64,000 nt of DNA from Streptomyces ambofaciens ATCC 23877 (GCF_001267885.1 NZ_CP012382.1:62001-126000), one strand, 5' to 3'. Counted from the first letter of the stretch, positions 24,080 through 33,199 are shown. Numbers and translations: made by a program. The notes: a model not told the origin generated them from the sequence alone.

Positions 24080-25579
24080 ATGAACCGCACACGTACGAAC
24101 GACCGTTTCGCCCGCACCCGTAACAACGGCGGCGACTCCGCCAGGGGCAACAGCCGCTTCGGCTCGCCCGCCCCGCGCCGCTCCGGCGGACCGAGCCGCT
24201 CCGCCGGTCACGGCCGCCGGCCCGCCGCGATGCAGGGCGAGTTCGCCCTCCCCGAGACGATCACCCCCGCGCTGCCCTCCGCGGACGCCTTCGCCGATCT
24301 CGACATGCCCCGGGAACTGCTGGCCGCACTCGGCTCGCAGGGCGTGACGGTCCCCTTCCCGATCCAGGCCGCCACCCTGCCGAACTCCCTCGCGGGCCGC
24401 GACGTCCTCGGCCGCGGGCGCACCGGTTCCGGCAAGACCCTGGCCTTCGGGCTGGCCCTGCTGGCCCGCACGGCCAAACGGCGCGCCGAGGCCCGGCAGC
24501 CGCTGGGGCTGGTGCTCGTGCCCACCCGTGAGCTGGCCCAGCAGGTCACCGACGCCCTCACCCCCTACGCCCGCTCGGTGAAGCTGCGTCTGGCCACCGT
24601 GGTGGGCGGGATGCCCATCGGCCGGCAGGCGAGCGCGCTGCGCGGCGGGGCCGAGATCGTCGTCGCCACCCCCGGGCGTCTCAAGGACCTCATCACCCGC
24701 GGCGACTGCCGCCTGGACCAGGTCGCCGTCACCGTCCTGGACGAGGCCGACCAGATGGCCGACATGGGCTTCATGCCGCAGGTCACCGCCCTGCTCGACC
24801 AGGTCCGCCCCGAAGGCCAGCGCATGCTGTTCTCCGCCACCCTGGACCGCAACGTCGACCTGCTCGTGCGCCGCTACCTCAGCGACCCCGTCGTCCACTC
24901 CGTCGACCCCTCGGCCGGCGCCGTCACGACCATGGAGCACCACGTGCTCCACGTCCACGGCGCCGACAAGCACGCGGCCACCACCGAGATCGCCGCACGC
25001 GACGGCCGGGTGCTGATGTTCCTGGACACCAAGCACGCCGTCGACCGCCTCACCGAGCACCTCCTCAACAGCGGGGTACGGGCCGCCGCCCTGCACGGAG
25101 GCAAGTCCCAGCCGCAGCGCACCCGCACCCTCACCCAGTTCAAGGACGGACACGTGAGCGTGCTGGTGGCGACCAACGTCGCGGCCCGCGGCATCCACGT
25201 CGACAGCCTCGACCTCGTCGTCAACGTCGACCCGCCCACCGACCACAAGGACTACCTCCACCGCGGCGGCCGCACCGCCCGCGCCGGCGAGTCCGGCAGC
25301 GTCGTCACCCTGGTCACCCCCAACCAGCGCCGCGGCATGACCCGCCTCATGGCCACCGCGGGCATCGTCCCGCAGACCACCCAGGTCCGCGCGGGCACCG
25401 AGGACCTCCACCGCATCACCGGCGCCCAGGCACCCTCCGGCATCCCCGTCGTCATCACCGCACCCGTGGCCGAGCGCCCCAAGAAGCGCGGCTCCACCTC
25501 ACGCGGCCGACGCCGCCCCGCCTCGGCCACCCGCCGCGCAGCCGTGCTTCCGCCCGGTGCCGCTGTGGCCGCCGCATAG
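24080..25579 (+). CDS. DEAD-box RNA helicase
   Basis: A 499-residue ATP-dependent RNA helicase. Order of motifs: a basic, Arg/Gly/Ser-rich N-terminal tail (1-50); Q motif PFPIQAATLP; Walker A GRGRTGSGKT; Ia PTRELAQQ; Ib TPGRL; II DEAD; III SAT; V ARGIHVDSLDLVVN; VI HRGGRTARAG. The C-terminal tail is basic and low-complexity. ATG after GAGGAAGG. Lies downstream of a cold-shock gene and upstream of a CBS gene and an SCO5918-type gene, an order I recall as conserved in Streptomyces (the SCO5918-SCO5921 region). Likely unwinds structured mRNA or rRNA at low temperature. Confidence 0.95.
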   Translation: MNRTRTNDRFARTRNNGGDSARGNSRFGSPAPRRSGGPSRSAGHGRRPAAMQGEFALPETITPALPSADAFADLDMPRELLAALGSQGVTVPFPIQAATLPNSLAGRDVLGRGRTGSGKTLAFGLALLARTAKRRAEARQPLGLVLVPTRELAQQVTDALTPYARSVKLRLATVVGGMPIGRQASALRGGAEIVVATPGRLKDLITRGDCRLDQVAVTVLDEADQMADMGFMPQVTALLDQVRPEGQRMLFSATLDRNVDLLVRRYLSDPVVHSVDPSAGAVTTMEHHVLHVHGADKHAATTEIAARDGRVLMFLDTKHAVDRLTEHLLNSGVRAAALHGGKSQPQRTRTLTQFKDGHVSVLVATNVAARGIHVDSLDLVVNVDPPTDHKDYLHRGGRTARAGESGSVVTLVTPNQRRGMTRLMATAGIVPQTTQVRAGTEDLHRITGAQAPSGIPVVITAPVAERPKKRGSTSRGRRRPASATRRAAVLPPGAAVAAA

Positions 25580-25626
25580 ACCTGTCCTTGATCAAGAGTC
25601 CGGCCCATCCGCACAGGAGGCACCCG

Positions 25627-26031
25627 TTGGCGCTTGGACAGTTACCGGCTCGCTCCGTCGGCGCTCACCCCGTGCACGGCACGGTGGTCGACGCCATGGA
25701 CGCGGCCGGACCGCAGGTCTGGTACGACATGACCGTCGAGGTGGCGCTGTCCGTCATGGCCGCCGCACGTGCGGAGCATCTGGTGGTCTGCGACGAGGAC
25801 GCCCGGTGCGTGGGCCTGGTCACCCAGGCCCGGCTCACCGCCGTCCGGGACAGCTCCGGATACACCGACCGGATCCGCCTGGCCGACATCACCGACGGCA
25901 GCCAGCCCTTCGTGTCACCGTCGGCCACGAGGGCCGAAGCCGAGGACGCGGTGCCCTGCGGGCGGCTCGGGCCCGTGCCCGTGGTCGACGAACACGGCAG
26001 CGTCCTGGGCGTCCTTGCGCTCTTCCGCTGA
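25627..26031 (+). CDS. CBS-domain protein
   Basis: A 134-residue protein with one recognisable CBS half (about 25-65, ending VGLVTQARLTAV) and a second shorter half ending GSVLGVLALFR. CBS pairs bind adenosyl ligands. The start is a TTG directly preceded by AGGAGG at ideal spacing; an upstream TTG at 25588 lacks such a site. Lies 48 bp after the helicase gene and before the SCO5918-type gene, so it is part of that operon. Ligand and partner unknown. Confidence 0.85.
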   Translation: MALGQLPARSVGAHPVHGTVVDAMDAAGPQVWYDMTVEVALSVMAAARAEHLVVCDEDARCVGLVTQARLTAVRDSSGYTDRIRLADITDGSQPFVSPSATRAEAEDAVPCGRLGPVPVVDEHGSVLGVLALFR

Positions 26032-26080
26032 CCGCTGGACGGCGGTCAGGCCCACCCTCCCCTTCTGCCTGTGAGGCATC

Positions 26081-26389
26081 ATGCGCTGTGTCATCGCCCG
26101 CTTCCCGTTCGACCTGACCAAGAACGGCGTGCTGGAATCGATGAAGGGCATCAAACCCGAGCCGGTCACCGGCGAGTCCGTGATCATCGGGCGACGCCAC
26201 TACCCCGTCAAGCAGGTCGGCCAGGTCATCACCCGCCAGGACCGCCGCGACTTCAGCGCCGGAGAGGTGCTGAGAGCCATGGCCCGGCTCGGGTTCACCT
26301 GCCGCACCGTCCCCGAGGCCGCACCCGTCCGCGTGCAGAGCGCGTTCCAGCGGGCTTCCGCGATGCTCGGCACTCCCCTGCCCGTCTGA
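26081..26389 (+). CDS. SCO5918-family protein
   Basis: A 102-residue protein beginning MRCVIARFPFDL and containing the GESVIIGRRHYPVKQVGQVI segment, which matches from memory the conserved Streptomyces SCO5918 family. Function unknown. It is the last gene of the helicase-CBS set, followed by a strong bidirectional terminator at 26443-26480. Small, basic, probably soluble; an RNA-related role would fit the context but is not shown. Confidence 0.82.
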   Translation: MRCVIARFPFDLTKNGVLESMKGIKPEPVTGESVIIGRRHYPVKQVGQVITRQDRRDFSAGEVLRAMARLGFTCRTVPEAAPVRVQSAFQRASAMLGTPLPV

Positions 26390-26442
26390 CCGACGCACGC
26401 TGACCGGAGCAGCAGTCCCCGCCCGGGGCGTGACCGGTACCG

Positions 26443-26480
26443 GGGCCGTCCTTCCGACCCCCGTGGCGAAAGGACGGCCC
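26443..26480. terminator. Bidirectional hairpin terminator
   Basis: Perfect 11-bp stem GGGCCGTCCTT with its complement, loop of about 16 nt, between the converging SCO5918-type and secreted-protein genes. Confidence 0.85.
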
Positions 26481-26503
26481 TGGCGTCTGCGGTGGCCGCC
26501 TGG

Positions 26504-27127
26504 TCAGTACAGCTTGTTGACGGCCGTGGTCGTGGTCTTCTTGAAGGCGGTCACGGGCGCGTTGTGGAAGTCGCCCATCTGGCCCCACTTCACGACGGTG
26601 ACGGTCCTGCCGTCCCGTCCGACCGACAGCAGGGCGATGTCGGTGGCGCCCCAGGTCGTCTCGGTGTGCAGGCCGCGGACGCGGGCGCCTTCCTCGACCG
26701 GCAGCTTGCCGTAGTCCCGGCTCTCGGCCTCGACGTCGGGCGTGGTCTCCTCGATGCGGTCGGCGCAGGTGCGGACCAGGTCGTCGTAGTGCTTCGCCAA
26801 CGCCTTGGCCTGGGCGGCCGTGCCCGTGACGACGGTCAACTGCACGGCGGTGGTGTCCAGGTCGGTCCAGAACTCCCGGTGCCGGTAGTCGTAGGAGGGC
26901 ACGCCCTCCGTGCTCACGCAGAGGCCGAGTCCCTCCGGGAATCCCTCGGTGACCGGGCCGGCGGTCCAGGACGACGTCGGGTGCGGCGGCAGCTGGGAGG
27001 CCGACAGGAACGTGGGCGCGGCCGCCTTCGGCGCGGCGCCGGCGGCCGGTGCCGTGAGGACCGTGCCCGCCGCGAGGGCGGCGACGGCCAGTGCGGTGCA
27101 AGCGCTCGTTCGGATGCGCAAGGACAT
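26504..27127 (-). CDS. Secreted protein with signal peptide, function unknown
   Basis: A 207-residue protein with a clear Sec signal peptide: basic MSLRIRTS, hydrophobic core TALAVAALAAGTVL, and cleavage near AAGAAP. The mature part has two Cys (in LGLCVS and RTCADR, likely a disulfide), and the segments TDIALLSVGRDGRTVTVVKWG and KKTTTTAVNKLY. The pattern is somewhat like extracellular PknH-type sensor domains, but I am not certain. ATG start after a GGGGGAA site. Divergent from the HTH-membrane protein at 27364 across 236 bp, which may reflect a functional pair. Confidence 0.7.
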   Translation of the reverse strand: MSLRIRTSACTALAVAALAAGTVLTAPAAGAAPKAAAPTFLSASQLPPHPTSSWTAGPVTEGFPEGLGLCVSTEGVPSYDYRHREFWTDLDTTAVQLTVVTGTAAQAKALAKHYDDLVRTCADRIEETTPDVEAESRDYGKLPVEEGARVRGLHTETTWGATDIALLSVGRDGRTVTVVKWGQMGDFHNAPVTAFKKTTTTAVNKLY

Positions 27128-27363
27128 GAGAGTTCCCCCGTGGGTGAGTGCGTGGTGGTGGATGCCGCGGCGAGGCCGGCTGGTCGGCCCGGGCCTGGCC
27201 GGTGCGGTACCAAGAGCATCAGCGGTCACAGCGGCCGGGCGCAACAGCCGGCGGCCGATCGGGCACGGTGGAACCATCCCAGCCCCTGTGACGTGCAGGT
27301 ACATGGGGTGCCTGGGATACCGTCCCGGGGCCGGGCGGGGGCGTACGAGGACCAGGGGGGCCT

Positions 27364-28872
27364 GTGTCGGCACAGGACGACGGCAGCGGCGTCGACGAGG
27401 TGGCCACGTTCGCGGCGCTGCTGCGGGCGCTGAAGGAGCGCACGGACCGCAGTTACGGCTCGCTGGCCCGCCGTCTGGGCATGAACACCTCGACACTGCA
27501 CCGCTACTGCGCGGGTGACGCGGTGCCGCTCGACTTCGCTCCCGTGGAACGCTTCGCGGCCCTGTGCGGGGCGACCGCGGAGCAGCGTCTGGAACTTCAC
27601 CGCCGTTGGCTGCTGGCCGTGGCGGTCCGCAGCCGGCCTCGTAGAGCGGGGGCGGCGGGGAGTGCGCCCAAGGCCGCGGCGGCGACGGAGACGGAGACGG
27701 CCGTGAACGCCGCGGCGGACGGACCGGACACCGCGGTGGAGGGCAGCACCGGGCCGGACACGGCAGGACCGAAGGGCGACGGCGGCCCGTTGGCCGCCCC
27801 GGACACCCACGGCGGCCCGGTCGTCGCCCCGGCGACGACGGCGATGACGGCCGGCGGCCATCCGGCCGGCGGCCGTCCGGTCGGCGAGGCGGACCCTGTG
27901 CCCGGTGTGCCCGCGCCGCCGCGCCGGGCCTGGTACCGCCGTAGACGTCCGGTGGCCGGGCTGGCCTGCGTCTGTGCCGTGCTCGCGACGCTCGGGGCCC
28001 TGTCCGCGCTGCCCGACGGGCGGCGGGCGTCCGCCGACGGTCCGGCCCGGGCCGATGCCGGTCCCAGCACGTCCGGTCCGGCGCCCTCCGGCAGGGCGCA
28101 GGCCCGTGTGCCTGAGCGACGGGGCGCCTCGCCCGGCCCGAGCGGCACCCCCGCCTCCGAGCGGCCGTCGGGCTCCGCCACCCCCAAGGAGAAGCCGGGC
28201 ACCTCTCGGCCGCCCGGTGCGACCTCCGTTGCGCCCCGCGGCGAGGAGTCCGCCGGGCTGCCGCTCGCCTGGTCCGTCGACTCCCAGGCCTGGGAGCTCG
28301 GCTGCGGTCACGACTACGTCATCGCCAAGCCGCCGGGCCAGGTCCCCCCGCCCCCCGCCCCGCAGGACGCGGCGCCCTGGGCGGCGACGCAGAGCGCGGT
28401 GCACGGCGGCGAGACGCTCGTGCGGCTGTCGGTGCAGGGGCGCAGCGACACGGCCGTCGTGCTGGAGGCGCTGCGCGTGCGCGTGGTCGGCCGTACGGCA
28501 CCGGCCGAGGGCAACGCCTACGCCATGGACCAGGGTTGTGGCGGCGCGGTCACTCCGCGGTACTTCGACGTGGACCTGGACAAGGACCGACCCATCGCCC
28601 GCGCGGTCGCCGGAAACGACACCGGCACGCCGATCCCGGCCGTGCGGATGCCCTACCGCGTCTCGGCCAAGGACCCCGAGGTGCTGCTGGTCACGGCCAA
28701 GACCAGCTCGTGCGACTGCCGCTGGTACCTGGAGCTGGACTGGTCCTCCCAGGGCCGCCGGGGCACCGTGCGCATCGACGACGACGGCCGCCCGTTCCGC
28801 ACCAGCGCCATCGCCGGTCTGCCCCGGTACCTGTACGACACCCTGGAACGCCGGTGGGGGCCCTACAGCTGA
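27364..28872 (+). CDS. Helix-turn-helix protein with transmembrane segment and extracytoplasmic domain
   Basis: A 502-residue membrane regulator. Residues about 12-75 form an XRE-type HTH (SYGSLARRLGMNTSTLHRYC). A long Ala/Pro/Gly-rich linker follows, then a transmembrane segment around 195-215 (VAGLACVCAVLATLGAL), then a Ser/Pro-rich spacer and an extracytoplasmic domain from about 295 with Cys pairs (LGCGHDY, QGCGG and SSCDCRWYLELDW). This architecture, cytoplasmic HTH plus external sensor, occurs repeatedly in Streptomyces. GTG start at 27364 after a GGGGGG site. Target genes are not known; the adjacent divergent secreted protein is a candidate. Confidence 0.85.
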   Translation: MSAQDDGSGVDEVATFAALLRALKERTDRSYGSLARRLGMNTSTLHRYCAGDAVPLDFAPVERFAALCGATAEQRLELHRRWLLAVAVRSRPRRAGAAGSAPKAAAATETETAVNAAADGPDTAVEGSTGPDTAGPKGDGGPLAAPDTHGGPVVAPATTAMTAGGHPAGGRPVGEADPVPGVPAPPRRAWYRRRRPVAGLACVCAVLATLGALSALPDGRRASADGPARADAGPSTSGPAPSGRAQARVPERRGASPGPSGTPASERPSGSATPKEKPGTSRPPGATSVAPRGEESAGLPLAWSVDSQAWELGCGHDYVIAKPPGQVPPPPAPQDAAPWAATQSAVHGGETLVRLSVQGRSDTAVVLEALRVRVVGRTAPAEGNAYAMDQGCGGAVTPRYFDVDLDKDRPIARAVAGNDTGTPIPAVRMPYRVSAKDPEVLLVTAKTSSCDCRWYLELDWSSQGRRGTVRIDDDGRPFRTSAIAGLPRYLYDTLERRWGPYS

Positions 28873-28876
28873 GGAC

Positions 28877-28902
28877 GGGCACGTGGGGGGCCACGTGCGC
28901 CC
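28877..28902 (+). terminator. Hairpin terminator after the HTH-membrane gene
   Basis: Inverted repeat GCACGTGG-N4-CCACGTGC extended by flanking GG/CC pairs, 5 bp after the stop codon. Confidence 0.7.
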
Positions 28903-29033
28903 GGTCGCCTGCCAGGGACCCGAACGTACGCGTCAAGGGTGACGGCCGCCCCTTTGGCCGGTCAGGGCCCCTTTCACACTGTCAGACTGCCGCAGACAAG
29001 GGCTCTGGCGGGGCGTGGATCGGGTAAGACGGG

Positions 29034-29918
29034 GTGGGCGTGACCAAGCACGGTGCCATCGAGCATGCCGCTTCGAGCGGAACGGGGCCGGGCCTGGAGG
29101 ACCGCGGTGTTCCGCGTGCACGCGCGGATCCGCAGGAGCGGCCGGGCGCACCGCAGTACGGTGACGGGCTCGGCGGGCAGCGGCAGGACGGTCGACCGGT
29201 GCGCGGGGTGCCGCGGCACGTGGCCTGCGTGATGGACGGCAACGGCCGCTGGGCGCAGCGGCGTTCGCTTCCCCGCACCGACGGGCACCGAGCCGCGGAG
29301 ACCACGGTCATCGACACCATCGAGGCGGCCCGGGCCGCCGGAGTCGAGTGGCTGAGCCTGTATGCCTTCTCCACCGAGAACTGGAACCGTCCCGGCCCTG
29401 AGGTCGCGTTCCTGATGCGTCTGGTGCGCCGGGTCGTGCGCAAGCATGCGCCGTTGCTGCTGGCCCGTGGCATCCGCTGCCGTTTCCTGGGGGCCGCCGA
29501 CCCGCGCATCCCCCGCGAACTGGCCCGGGACTTCGAGGACCTGACGACGCTGACCGCCGGCAATCGGGGGATGACGCTGACCGTCGCCTTCGACCATGGG
29601 GGGCGCCGCGACATCGTGGAGGCCGCACGGTCGCTGATCCGCGGCGGGACGGCCGCCGAGGAGGTGACCGAGCAGCTGTTCGCGGACCACCTGCCCTTCC
29701 CCGACACCCCCGACGTGGATCTGGTCATCCGCACCTCCGGCGAGCAGCGCATCTCCAACTTCATGCTCTGGCAGGTCGCCTACGCCGAGTGGGTCTTCCC
29801 CGAGGTGCTCTGGCCGGACTTCCGGGCCTCGGACTTCCTCGCCTGCCTGCATACCTACCGGTGCCGTGACCGCCGCTTCGGCGGCGTGCCGGCCGCGACG
29901 AACGGAGACCGTTCCTGA
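29034..29918 (+). CDS. Cis-prenyltransferase (isoprenyl transferase, UppS family)
   Basis: Enzyme that condenses isopentenyl diphosphate onto an allylic diphosphate to make Z-polyprenyl chains. Seen: the DGNGRWAQRR diphosphate/Mg motif with the key Asp near residue 68, the AFSTENWNRP segment, the RTSGEQRISNFMLWQ motif and AEWVFPEVLWPDF. From the GTG at 29034 the N-terminus has about 58 residues before the first core motif, longer than usual, so translation may begin later (for example a GTG near 29199). The last base of its stop codon is the first base of the next gene, implying tight coupling to the MpaB/EF-hand gene. Probably an extra paralogue, not the essential cell-wall UppS. Confidence 0.92.
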   Translation: MGVTKHGAIEHAASSGTGPGLEDRGVPRARADPQERPGAPQYGDGLGGQRQDGRPVRGVPRHVACVMDGNGRWAQRRSLPRTDGHRAAETTVIDTIEAARAAGVEWLSLYAFSTENWNRPGPEVAFLMRLVRRVVRKHAPLLLARGIRCRFLGAADPRIPRELARDFEDLTTLTAGNRGMTLTVAFDHGGRRDIVEAARSLIRGGTAAEEVTEQLFADHLPFPDTPDVDLVIRTSGEQRISNFMLWQVAYAEWVFPEVLWPDFRASDFLACLHTYRCRDRRFGGVPAATNGDRS

Positions 29919-31387
29919 TGAGCGACACCACGACAGCGACCGGCGAGGTACCCCTGTTCGGGCCGGAATCCCAGTTCGGTTCCTTCTTCGACGACCCGCG
30001 CTGGGCCCTGGCCATGATCCGCGCCACTGTGCTGGAGGCCGCGCACCCGCAGATCGGCGCCGCCCTCGTCGACAACTCCACCTTCGTCGCCCACCCCTGG
30101 CGCCGGCTGCGCAACACCTTCCTGAGCATGCGGCGGATGTTCGGCGCGGACGCGTCGGTCCGTGAACGGGAGGCCGCCCGGCTCAACCGGCTGCACGCCC
30201 GGATGAGCGGCTCCGACTCCCGCGGCCGCGCCTACGACGCGATGGACCGGTCCGCCCGGGCCTGGGTGGTCGCCACGCTCTTCGAGAGCGCGGTCACCAT
30301 GTGCCGGCTAAGCGGCCAGCCGCTCGGCCAGGACACGATGGAGCGGATGTACGCCGAGTACCGCGCCTTCCTCGCCGCGCTCGACGGCGACGCCACCGCG
30401 CTTCCTGAGGAACTGGGCGACTTCTGGCGGTACTTCGACGAGGTCGTCGAGAACGAGCTGGAGAACACCGAAGCGGCCCGCGTCATCCTCTACCGGCTCT
30501 TCGACCACCTGCCCGCCCCGGCGCTGCTGGACGGTGCACCGGCCCTGTGGGCGGCCGGCCGCACCGTCGCCGGTCCGCTGCTGGGGGCGATCACCGTCGC
30601 CTCGCTTCCCGAGCCGTACCGGCGCCGGGCCGGTCTGCCGGAGATGCCCGGCGCCGCGGCCCTCATGCAGGGGGCCTACCTGGCCACCGGGCTCGCCCGC
30701 TTCCTGCCACAGGGCTGGATCAACGCCGAGAGCATCATCGAGGTCCTCTCCCTCTCTCCCGACAGCGACGACCCCCGCGCCCGGACCGTGACCGCGCTGC
30801 GCTCCCGTATGCGGCGCGCGGCGGCCCTGCTCCGTCTCCTGTCGCCGCTGAGCGACGACCCCGGCCCCGAGCCGGGCCCGGCAGCCTCCGTTCCGGGCTC
30901 GGAAGAGGGCCGGCGTTCGGCGGAGGACTTCTTCCGTAAGGTGCTGGACCAGACGGGCGACGGCCACCTCGACTGGCCGGACCTCGCCGCCATGGCCCGC
31001 GAACTGGCCACCCGCCTCGACCTGGACGAGCCCGAGGAGACCCGTCTCTACGACGCCTTCGCCGCCTGGTGGCGCGAGCTGCAGGCCGCCCTCGACACGG
31101 ACGGCGACGGCCGCGTCAGCGCCGGCGAGTACGCCGCCGCCGTCCCCTCACTCGCCGGGCCGGCCCTCATCCGCGCCGCCGAGGTCCTCTTCGACGTCAC
31201 CGACAAGGACGGCAGCGGAACCATCGACGCCGACGAGTACCGGGCCCTCTTCCGCACCGCCTTCCACCGCGACCTGGCCACCACCGACGGCACCTGCAGC
31301 CGCAGCGCCTTCGTGGGCGACTTCCTGTCCTTCATGTCGGGACGCCGCACGAGCACCCCGTACGACCCCCTGCTCGCCGACGCCTGA
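29918..31387 (+). CDS. MpaB/DUF2236-type protein fused to EF-hands
   Basis: A 489-residue protein. The N-terminal part (about 20-290) resembles oxygenase MpaB/DUF2236 proteins: DDPRWALAMIRATVLEAAHP, the TFVAHPWRRLRNT segment, and later LYRLFDHLPAPALLDGAPALWA and YRRRAGLPEMP. A Pro/Gly-rich linker follows, then a C-terminal EF-hand module with loops DTDGDGRVSAGE and DKDGSGTIDADE and a weaker loop QTGDGHLDWPD. Fusion of this fold to calcium-binding hands is unusual in my knowledge. It is coupled (TGATG) to a cis-prenyltransferase, suggesting action on a prenyl product. Reaction unknown. Confidence 0.78.
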   Translation: MSDTTTATGEVPLFGPESQFGSFFDDPRWALAMIRATVLEAAHPQIGAALVDNSTFVAHPWRRLRNTFLSMRRMFGADASVREREAARLNRLHARMSGSDSRGRAYDAMDRSARAWVVATLFESAVTMCRLSGQPLGQDTMERMYAEYRAFLAALDGDATALPEELGDFWRYFDEVVENELENTEAARVILYRLFDHLPAPALLDGAPALWAAGRTVAGPLLGAITVASLPEPYRRRAGLPEMPGAAALMQGAYLATGLARFLPQGWINAESIIEVLSLSPDSDDPRARTVTALRSRMRRAAALLRLLSPLSDDPGPEPGPAASVPGSEEGRRSAEDFFRKVLDQTGDGHLDWPDLAAMARELATRLDLDEPEETRLYDAFAAWWRELQAALDTDGDGRVSAGEYAAAVPSLAGPALIRAAEVLFDVTDKDGSGTIDADEYRALFRTAFHRDLATTDGTCSRSAFVGDFLSFMSGRRTSTPYDPLLADA

Positions 31388-31506
31388 CACGCGTGCCCAA
31401 GGGAGACGGGGGGCGGGCGCATGCAGCCGTTGCTCCGCCGGATGGACGTTTCCACTCCGGGGTGCCCACCGGGTACGGTGACCCGCCCCGAGCGGGACTG
31501 CTGCGT

Positions 31507-32385
31507 TCACGGTCGGGTGCCGTCGATGTGCTCGAGCAGGGTCCTGGCTTCGGCGGTGCGGCGGTGGTCGGGGCCGAAGGAGGCCAGGCAGGCATCGTGG
31601 GCGGCTGCGGCCCGGCCCCGGGCTTCGGGGGTGCGGTGCAGTCCCAGCAGGGCGGTGGCGAGGGCGACTTCGACGGCGCCCGTATCGGGGTGCCGCTGGT
31701 CTGCGGGCAGGGCGCGGTACAGCTCGCCGGCGCCCTGCGCCTCGGTGAGGGCGTCTTCGCAGCGGGCCTGGCCGTTGAGGCTGCGCGCCAGGCCCAGACG
31801 CAGGACCAGGGGCAACCGGTCACGTTCGCGATGGGCGGCCAGGGCCTGACGGGCGAGTGTCTCGGCCTCCTGGTGACGTTCCTGCGCGTTGAGGGCGAAG
31901 ACGAGCCCGTTGCGGGCGGCCCCCGCCAGGCGTGCCATGTCCGGGCCGGTGCCGCGGCCCGCCATCTCGGCGACGGCCGCACACTCCGCTTCGCACTCGG
32001 CGTGCCGGCCGAGTGCGGTCATCGCCTGGGCGCGGTCCGAGCGCAGCTTCAGGGTCAGAAAGTGATCGGCTCCGAAGATCCTGCTGGAGACGGGCAGCGC
32101 TTCGTCGTAGGTGTCGAGTGCCTCGGCGTGGCGGCCCTGGGCGCCCGTCGCGATCGCGGCGATGTTCAGCGCTGCGGCGGCGTACTCGTCGTCCTGCGGC
32201 CGCGACCGGGCCACGGCGCGGGCTTCGGCCTCCGCCTCTGCGTAACGCCCGGCTTCGTAGAGGGCTTTGGCCTCTGCCAAGGGCGTTCCCGTCATACGTC
32301 GGGCGGCGCTTCCGCTTCCGCTTCGGCTTCGGCTTCGGCTTCGGCTGCGCGGCCGGAAGAATCTCATGACCGGGAGTTCAGGCAT
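31507..32385 (-). CDS. Tetratricopeptide-repeat protein with RS-repeat N-terminus
   Basis: TPR-rich protein (roughly residues 32-290 from the first ATG) with repeated LxxxG.Y.EA helices such as AKALYEAGRYAEAEAEA and ALDTYDEALPVSSRIFG. The first 30 residues contain a run of Arg-Ser and Gly-Ser dipeptides coded by a hexanucleotide microsatellite. No clear ribosome site precedes the ATG at 32385 or the one at 32367. A later ATG at 32295 (MTGTPLAEAK), just before the TPR core, follows GGAAG, so the microsatellite could lie in the leader instead of the protein. Function: protein-protein scaffold; partner unknown. Confidence 0.75.
   Translation of the reverse strand: MPELPVMRFFRPRSRSRSRSRSGSGSAARRMTGTPLAEAKALYEAGRYAEAEAEARAVARSRPQDDEYAAAALNIAAIATGAQGRHAEALDTYDEALPVSSRIFGADHFLTLKLRSDRAQAMTALGRHAECEAECAAVAEMAGRGTGPDMARLAGAARNGLVFALNAQERHQEAETLARQALAAHRERDRLPLVLRLGLARSLNGQARCEDALTEAQGAGELYRALPADQRHPDTGAVEVALATALLGLHRTPEARGRAAAAHDACLASFGPDHRRTAEARTLLEHIDGTRP
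32311..32346. repeat. Hexanucleotide microsatellite, six units
   Basis: Two TCCGCT units followed by four TCGGCT units. On the minus strand they encode Arg-Ser/Gly-Ser-like dipeptides at the N-terminus of the TPR protein, if translation begins at 32385. Confidence 0.9.
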
Positions 32386-32461
32386 TCGAGGGCCGAGCGG
32401 AGGGTTCGGCGGATGCTGTTCGCGCCCTTGTCCGAGGGGAGATCACCTAAGGTACTGCGGC

Positions 32462-33199
32462 ATGACGCTGCAACTGGTTCAGGTGAACTTCAAGGCGGGG
32501 GACGACTCGGCGCTCGGCCGTTTCTGGGCGCAGGCGCTCGGCTGGGGGGTGTCCAGCGAAGGACCCGGCGTCACCAACCTGGAACCCGTGGGCTTCGACT
32601 GGCCGGACCCCTCCGCCGTCTGTGTCGATCTCGTACGCGTCCCGGATCCGCAGACGGTGAAGTGCCGCGTGCACCTCGAGCTCGCCACCGCCTCCGATGC
32701 CCACCGGGCGGACATGGTCGAACGTCTCCAGGAGCTCGGGGCGACGCCCGCCGAGGGGGGCCGGGGTGACGCGCGGGGGACGGTGCTGGCCGATCCGGAA
32801 GGCAACGTGTTCACGGTCCTGGAGCCTCGGGACCTCTACCGGGACACCGGGCCGATAGCCGCCGTGGTCGTCGAGTGCGCCGATCCGCGGGCCATGGTCG
32901 GGTTCTGGGGCGAGGCGCTCGACTGGACCGTCCACGAGCTGAGCGACGACCGCGCCCTGCTGCGCTCCGTCAAGGGCGTCGGACCGTACCTGGAGTTCCG
33001 CCGCGTGCCCGACGGCGAGGCCGTGTGGACCCGCGTCCATCTCGACGTGATGTCCGACCCCGTCGAGGACCAGGCGAGGGAGACCGCCCGGCTCGAAGGG
33101 CTCGGCGCGGTACGGGCCGACGTGGGTCAGGGCGACGTGCCCTGGGTCGTCCTGGCCGACCCGGAGGGCAACGAGTTCTGCGTTCTGGGCCGGGGCTGA
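32462..33199 (+). CDS. Tandem VOC (glyoxalase-like) domain protein
   Basis: A 245-residue protein made of two vicinal-oxygen-chelate domains (about 1-118 and 128-245). Both end in the signature pattern LADPEGNxFxVL (once as GTVLADPEGNVFTVLE and once as WVVLADPEGNEFCVLG). Metal ligands of the classical glyoxalase site are only partly present. The ATG at 32462 opens with TLQLVQVNFKAGDD, the first beta strand. Divergent from the TPR gene across 76 bp. The substrate is unknown. Confidence 0.85.
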   Translation: MTLQLVQVNFKAGDDSALGRFWAQALGWGVSSEGPGVTNLEPVGFDWPDPSAVCVDLVRVPDPQTVKCRVHLELATASDAHRADMVERLQELGATPAEGGRGDARGTVLADPEGNVFTVLEPRDLYRDTGPIAAVVVECADPRAMVGFWGEALDWTVHELSDDRALLRSVKGVGPYLEFRRVPDGEAVWTRVHLDVMSDPVEDQARETARLEGLGAVRADVGQGDVPWVVLADPEGNEFCVLGRG

